Source of the DNA: Cystobasidiopsis lactophilus
Lineage: Eukaryota > Basidiomycota > Agaricostilbomycetes > Agaricostilbales > Chionosphaeraceae
Assembly (NCBI GenBank): GCA_001599975.1
Contig: BCIO01000002.1
Span: 3,359,883-3,423,882 of the forward strand
Length of the DNA: 64,000 nt
Direction: 5' to 3'
Shown: one piece after another, positions 59,080 to 64,000 of the stretch
Position numbering within the stretch: the stretch's first letter is position 1
Layout of the letters: each line of letters begins with the position of its first letter
Translations under genes and position numbers: made by a program
Notes under the pieces: generated by a model
What the model was told of the DNA's origin: nothing
The model's input: the letters and a program-made list of their open reading frames with translations, nothing else
The model's database searches: none

Positions 59080-59887
59080 TCACGTCTCCGCTTTTGCTGG
59101 CTCTCCTGTTGCCTGATCTCCCAGCTGTCCAGCCACACCAGCCGCCTGGCCCAGATCCCCAAACTTGGCCGGGAACTCCTTCGCCAGCGCCTCCTTCAAA
59201 TCATCTCGATAGTCCTGTCGGGCCCGAGCTCTGGTTATCAGAGGTCTGATCATGGGTAAGAGAAGAAGGAGCCAAACAGTCAAAGCAGACAGCATCCCGT
59301 TGGTGTACTGGTTCTCGAGGGCGGTGCGCTCGATGAAGTTGCGCATGTACACGTCTGGGTTCTTGCCCGAATCAATCAGGCTGTAAGAAAGATATCACGG
59401 ATGCAGATGAGACCAAGAAGACATCTAAGAGAGGTGGAAGACTTCTTACTTGATAGCTCCCAATGGAACCAGCACGTCGCCCACGGTAGGCGCTAGAGCT
59501 TGCAGGGTGCGGAGCTGGGTGACAATCTTGGATCTGTTGATCCGAATCACCACGAGGTATAAGATGACTGCGGTCTTATAGAGGGGTGAAAGCGAGAAAC
59601 CAACACAGTGTAACCAGGCAAGCCCGCGGGCGTCAGCATGCGCTCCTCGCTCGCTGCTGGATCTACATTCGCCACGCCTGATCATCTCGCCGAAGCGTCA
59701 GACCACGAAAACCACGATCAAAAGGTCAAAGGGGGCGAGAACGAACAGTTTGACAGGGTGGTCAAGCCAGTCAGGACGTGCGCAAAGCTGTCCTCGATCG
59801 GGTTCTCGGTCGCTGTCGACTCGTCGAACGCGAACGGGTCGACGTCGAAGGAGAAGGTGGCCTCCTCGTTGAACGGCGTTTGGGTCA
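59080..59887 (-). CDS. MED10: Mediator subunit 10 (Med10/Nut2)
   Basis: Middle-module Mediator subunit that relays activator signals to RNA polymerase II. The family core is VTQLRTLQALAPTVGDVLVPLGAIKLIDSGKNPDVYMRNFIERTALENQ in sense, with IDSGKNPD, YMRNFIER and NQYTNG as the strongest markers. An intron (GTTTGG to CGACAG) then leads to DYRDDLKEALAKEFPAKFGDL, the usual last helix. The N-terminal exon starts at ATG 59887 (MTQTPFNEEATFSFDVDPF). The join between it and the core, in 59540-59740, is uncertain. The stop is TGA at 59080-59082. It shares a 61-bp divergent promoter with SPF27. Confidence 0.82.
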
Positions 59888-59948
59888 TGTTTCGGCAGGT
59901 CGCTGTCGAGGGCAAACCTGCCTCTTGCGCCTCGACGTCCGCGGTAAA
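59888..59948. promoter_or_regulatory. 61-bp bidirectional promoter, MED10 / SPF27
   Basis: Only 61 bp separate the start codons of two divergent genes for gene-expression machinery. Promoter elements must overlap with each other or with the first exons. Confidence 0.55.
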
Positions 59949-60775
59949 ATGTCGCAGGTCATTGATTCGTTGCCTTGTGGGTTGTACTCTGACCTTAGCT
60001 TACTACTCAAGCTAAATGAGGACTGAACTGCACAGACTACGACCGGGATGTGGAACAATATCCAGGTTTGCCCTCTGCTCCCCTTTAAATGCCTTCTGCC
60101 TGGGATGTGCTCTGACGCCCGTGCCAACAGCTCTGGCGGACCGAATCGACCTCGAGATCCAAAAGGAGCTCGCCAAGACGTCGACTAAGGACCTAAGCAA
60201 CGTGCCCGCCCTGCCAGAGCTGTTCGCCAGCCAACCACTTTTGCAGGCCGCCTTCCAACGCACCTCCTCCTCCGCCTTCCCCGTCCCAGAAGACGGCATC
60301 CAGCTCTCCCGCTACAACGTCTCCCTACCCCCGTCCGACGCCCCAGAAGCGGAGTGGCAAGCGGCGTTGGACCAGGCAAAAGCCACGCTGGAGCACCAGT
60401 ACCTCCGCGGCGGCAACGTCGAGCTGCTCAACAAGTTTGGGGCGAACAGCTGGAGGATATCGAACTTCTTGGTGGAGAAGGACATTGAGCGGATCGCGCG
60501 CGACCAGGAGGCGCTCAAGAGCCACATTGAGGACGTCAACCGGCAGCGGAAACAGTCTCAGGTTTGTCCTTGCGCTCTCTCTGCTCTGTTGCTGGTGCTC
60601 AGAAGTATCGGACGAACAGACGGAAGCGGGTGCGCAGTTGACGACGCTAGAGACGAGGTGGACCAGCCTGGTGTCGTCCAACCTGCAGCTCGAGGTGGCC
60701 AACATCTCGCTCGAGATGGAGATTGAGCAGCTCAGGGCTCGGGAGGCCGAGTTGCAGGCTAAGCTTGGGGACTAG
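59949..60775 (+). CDS. pre-mRNA splicing factor SPF27/BCAS2 (Cwf7)
   Basis: Core subunit of the Prp19 (NineTeen) complex of the spliceosome. The first exon (MSQVIDSLP) splices to YYDRDVEQYP and then to ALADRIDLEIQKELAK, which is the family start (DSLPYxD...). Further hallmarks are ALPELFASQPLL, EWQAALDQAKATLEHQYLRGGNVELL, FGANSWRISNFLVEKDI and HIEDVNRQRKQSQ. The last intron uses the CGAACAG acceptor to give TEAGAQLTTLETRWTSLVSSNLQLEVANISLE, a long coiled coil. The stop is TAG at 60773-60775. A 30-nt second exon makes it invisible to simple ORF calling. Confidence 0.88.
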
Positions 60776-60942
60776 AATCTAGATCTCTCTCTACCGTAGA
60801 CATTGCAAAACCACCTTGTACACCACCTGTTGACCTTCCCCCGAAAAGCTACCGAATGCAGCGAGCGAATGTTGAGAGGTTCCGTCTAATGGAAGCGTGT
60901 GTCATTTCTTGTGGTGGAGAAGCGCGAGTGCTGGGGGGCTCA

Positions 60943-61792
60943 TTACAGTACTGTGAGAAGATTCGCCGTTGAGGTCGGCCGTGCAGGATGGAGGGGAGAC
61001 GAGAAAGGCTCACGCTTTAAGTGGCCCGTCACCTGATTGATGAGCTTGACGGGCGCAGGGCCAATACCTAGCACGGTCCGGCTGCCAGCTGCTATTTGCG
61101 TCCGTCCACTGTAGGCTTCCTTCGTCGAAATGAGACCTCTTGGTCTAGAGTAGTGAAACAACCTACGCGTCCTGTATTGACCTCGCACACTGTACACCAT
61201 CGTTCAGCACTGACTAGTGATGCGAAGAATGGAGGGCTCACGAGGCCAAGGGAAGCAGCCTGCGCTTCGAGCAGCAGCATGTCATCCTCCGAGTCGACCC
61301 TGAGCGCAATCTTGGCTTGGCCAGTCCGCTCCCAATGCTTCAGCAGCGGTAGATTGGATTTGGTCAAGGCTTTGTAGCAGGCCAGAGTCGCGTGTCTTTT
61401 CGTGCACCCTGGTCAGCTTTTGGGTGTGAAGGGAGAGGGAGCGAAAGACGAACCCGCATTGAGCGGCAATCTTCCCTTTGGTCATTCCCAGGTCCGTCCT
61501 GACACATAGAATCTGTCCCAAAGCCACGGATCTGAGCCTTAATAAGGGGCCAACGAAGGGAGGCCAGCCGAACCAATTTGCACTCTTCCATCAGCCCAGC
61601 CTTGACCTTGCCCAAATCCTCGCCTTCCACCGCCTCGTCCTCTTCTGAATCGATCTCTTCAGCTTTGGCAGCAGCGGGTGCAGGAGCTTTCGAGGATGAC
61701 GAGGCGTAAGCGTAGCCCAGAGCAAAGCCAGCAGCGACACCGGCTAGGGCGGTGGTGGCTTGGGCAGCGCTGAATGAGGACGCCGAGGACAT
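60943..61792 (-). CDS. PTH2: peptidyl-tRNA hydrolase 2
   Basis: Frees tRNA from stalled peptidyl-tRNA; in fungi and animals the protein (Bit1/Pth2) is anchored at the mitochondrial outer membrane. ATG 61792 gives a hydrophobic anchor ([19 protein letters not shown]), then an acidic linker ([15 protein letters not shown]). The catalytic domain has [57 protein letters not shown], and [32 protein letters not shown] last intron (GTGAGC to CTCACAG) adds only LL and the stop TAA at 60943-60945, giving the usual GHLKLL end. About five exons. Confidence 0.92.
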
Positions 61793-61943
61793 TTCTGATA
61801 GTCTCGAGAGTGGGAAAAGAGAGCTTAGAAGGCCAAAAACTGAGATCTGATGAGAAGGCCTAGAAGGGGGTGCGGTGGCAATGGGACAAGAAACGTGAAA
61901 TTGGACGCCAGCGTCAAGATGGGCTACGATACAAGTAATGGAT

Positions 61944-63402
61944 CTAGAGGATGACCTCGTGCAGGAACCTGCGCAGCACTTCGTGGTCTTTCGAACTCTG
62001 CGCTGGCAATTTGTCGTCTCGAAAAGCCTCCATCTCTTTGGTGAGCGCTGGCAAGTGCTCCTCAAAGAGGTCCACCTTGGAGTCATTGCGCAGGTGATGT
62101 TCCTCTTTGTGCCACATATGCGCCCCAATGTTGTGGGTCTTTTCGGTCAGGAATTTGAGCTTGGAGTTGAGCGGATGATCCCATGCAGCACCAGGGAACA
62201 TGAGCATAGGTTTGCCATGGCGTAGACACTGCCAAACAGTAGATGGACCACAATCTGCTAGCGGGCGTCATCTATTTGAACGGCAATTGTCGGATCAAGG
62301 TACTTACGAGTGATGAGTCCGTGGACTTCTCGTTGACCGACCAGCGCTTCGACATCTACCGGCCCGTCTACAATGCACCCGTAACCTTCCAATTCAGCCT
62401 TGAGTCGAAGGCGCAGGTTCGACATGTCGGAAGTCTCGTCCACAGGGCGGGGCCATGAAATGACATAGAAACACTCGTGACTGTTTTCGGAGCTGAGACG
62501 CAGGTCTTGGATGACCTCCTCGATGCGTCCGGCTTCATTTCTGTCTGTCGCTCTTCCGAACTCCGCCATATGAGAGCAGGTGACCACTCGTCAAACGTAT
62601 CGCTCACCCAGCAACCATTAAGATGACGCCTTTGTTGGCAGAGTTCTGCTGCCGCCAGAGCTCCGGACTCGAAGGTAGGTGACCAAACGCGTTGGCTCTT
62701 TTGTGGAATTGTGGGCCGATCGCCCAAACTTTGTCGGTGCCCACAATTCTTCTGACCTCTTTAAGGGCTTCAAACTCGAGAAGGTCGTTCGTTCCAAAGA
62801 GGATGCCGTCGAGACGAGAGACAGAGGTTTTGAATGCTGTGTCTTGGTCATTCTTGTACATGTGGAGGAAGGACGCTGCGAATGAGGTCCAGTACAGAAA
62901 GATCTTCATGTTGCGAGGCCGGTTGTCGCCGGAGAGCTGATGCAAGTACAGCTCTTGTCGCCACTCTAGATCTTCCAACTAAATTCATGATATTCAGAGC
63001 ATTGCTTGTATTAAGGCGGCACGTGAATCGCCGACAATAATGGTCTTGGGGAGGATATTGTTCTTCTGCATGCCGACCAACGTGCTTTTGAAGTCGCGGT
63101 CAACCCGAAACTGATGACGCGTGCCAAGAAGAAGAGTTTGGAACATCTGCACGTATTCGGTTTTCAAAGCTTGGTACCTCCTCAGCTATATATCTTCCTG
63201 CCAGCAAGCCTAGCTCACTTGAACCTGGAGGTCCGGTGACCACGAAGTCCCAACTGAGGAGGTGTTCATTGCTGACATCACTGATGTTGGCCGCAAGAGC
63301 TGACAGAGGGCGAAAACGGCCATAGAGCGAACTTGCCGCCACCAAGATTCGGCCAGGCGTAGGATTGCAGGCACTGAAAGCTGGCAGACGTGGGAGGAAC
63401 AT
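61944..63402 (-). CDS. UDP-glycosyltransferase, GT1 family
   Basis: Transfers a sugar from UDP-sugar to a small acceptor such as a sterol or other lipid. The N-terminal half starts near GRILVAASSLYGRFRPLSALAANI, then NNILPKTIIVGDSRAALIQAML. The middle includes FEALKEVRRIVGTDKVWAIGPQF. The C-terminal sugar-nucleotide motif is VHGLITHCGPSTVWQCLRHGKPMLMFPGAAWDHPLN in sense: HCG, ST, GKPML and the D-x3-N end match the UGT/PSPG pattern. An intron (GTAAGT to CTAGCAG) splits LIT and HCG. The C-terminus is helical (FEEHLPALTKEMEAF). The 5' end is uncertain and further exons may lie upstream to 63744. Confidence 0.75.
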
Positions 63403-64000
63403 GGATCTTTGCCTTTGGCGTGAGTTTCAAGAGTGAGTTTGACGGCTGAGAGGATTAAAGCCAAGCCAGACGGCTGGCAAGGCGCAAGGCCTGATTGGGT
63501 GGCGAACAGACGAACAGAAGGATGCAGATGATGTAACGTTCCGTCGACAAACAAAAGGACCGACATCTGCAGTACTTGTGGGGGTTGATTGCCGCATGTA
63601 GCCATCACTAGAGAACCAAGCGTTTGCGAACGGGAAGAGCAGTGTAATCGCCGGGACGCCTTCTTTGCTGGTTGAAGTGAGGCAAGGAAATCTCGAATAA
63701 ACTTTGTGGGCGCTGAGAGGCAACATCTGACAACGGCGAGACATGATAAGGCTTCATAGGATCAATTAATCGCGTGAGTGAAATTTCTCGTCCAAAGCAT
63801 CAACGGCAGTAGTACTTCAGCGCAGCAGTCAACATGAAGGGCAACAATGGTCTCGTCGACAGCTAGTGTAATTTTGAATGCTCGTGTGTTCAACGTGCCC
63901 ACAATTCTAGGACTATGCAGAGCAAGAGGGCCCTGTGGCGGCGAGCCTCACAATCTCTTCCATCTTCCAGAAACAACCATGTGGTTGCCGACTTCTCCAA
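63403..64000. other. 5' flank of the glycosyltransferase gene, no clear gene
   Basis: A - strand frame at 63427-63744 is open and could hold a 5' exon of the glycosyltransferase, but no motif confirms it. The last 250 bases show nothing recognisable. Confidence 0.35.

Overview
The window reads as nuclear DNA of a fungus, most likely a basidiomycete and perhaps of the Pucciniomycotina yeast type. The genes carry many short GT-AG introns of about 45-75 nt with CTNAC/CTAAT-like branch sites. Gene density is high, about one gene per 2 kb, with both strands used about equally. Protein content is typically fungal: CHS7, the Xaa-Pro dipeptidase family, a Pap1/Yap1-type bZIP, MDV1, and SAGA and Mediator subunits. 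I see no bacterial, viral or transposon genes. I also see no tRNA, rRNA or CRISPR array, but I had no way to run a profile search. I rebuilt exon joins by eye from splice motifs and reading-frame continuity, so outer CDS limits are firmer than some inner joins.

Layout. 0-6 kb: last exon of an unknown gene, a small secreted protein with possible Kex2 sites (-), an ACO2-type aconitase (+), and a Cys-rich secreted protein (-). 6.5-12.3 kb: PUT1 proline dehydrogenase (-), a 2H cyclic phosphodiesterase (-), an F-box-like protein (+), and an NFKBIL1-like protein (-). 12.4-18.8 kb: mitochondrial glutamyl-tRNA synthetase (+), the CHS7 chitin synthase export chaperone (-), and an unknown protein (+). 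18.8-21.1 kb: a long stretch without a convincing gene. 21.1-31.8 kb: a Zn2Cys6 factor (+), a BRCT protein (-), HFI1/ADA1 (+), an F-box/LRR protein (-), a DUF202 membrane protein (+), and a Rab7-like GTPase with a long insert (-).

32-44 kb: an unknown membrane protein, an AP-1-like bZIP, a duplicated scrap of the Zn2Cys6 gene, a large Ser-rich unknown, MDV1 and a Xaa-Pro dipeptidase, mostly on +. 44-54 kb: two unknown membrane proteins, SEC63 (-), a TmpA-like reductase (+), and an FGGY kinase (-). 54-64 kb: a bHLH factor (-), a Ser-rich unknown (-), MED10 (-), SPF27/BCAS2 (+), PTH2 (-), and a UDP-glycosyltransferase (-).

The genes form no single pathway. Functional themes recur: mitochondria (ACO2, PUT1, MSE1, MDV1, PTH2), the secretory route (CHS7, SEC63, Rab7-like), and transcription or splicing (HFI1, MED10, SPF27, bZIP, bHLH, Zn2Cys6). 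The main unusual observations are: four introns that make sense only with GC donors; a 160-bp, 97% identical inverted copy of the transcription factor gene 13.5 kb away; a perfect 20-bp CGG-N14-CCG palindrome upstream of PUT1; a Rab with about 175 extra residues between its G4 and G5 motifs; overlapping convergent stop codons; a 61-bp shared promoter; and a Zn2Cys6 cluster that seems to have lost its second Cys.
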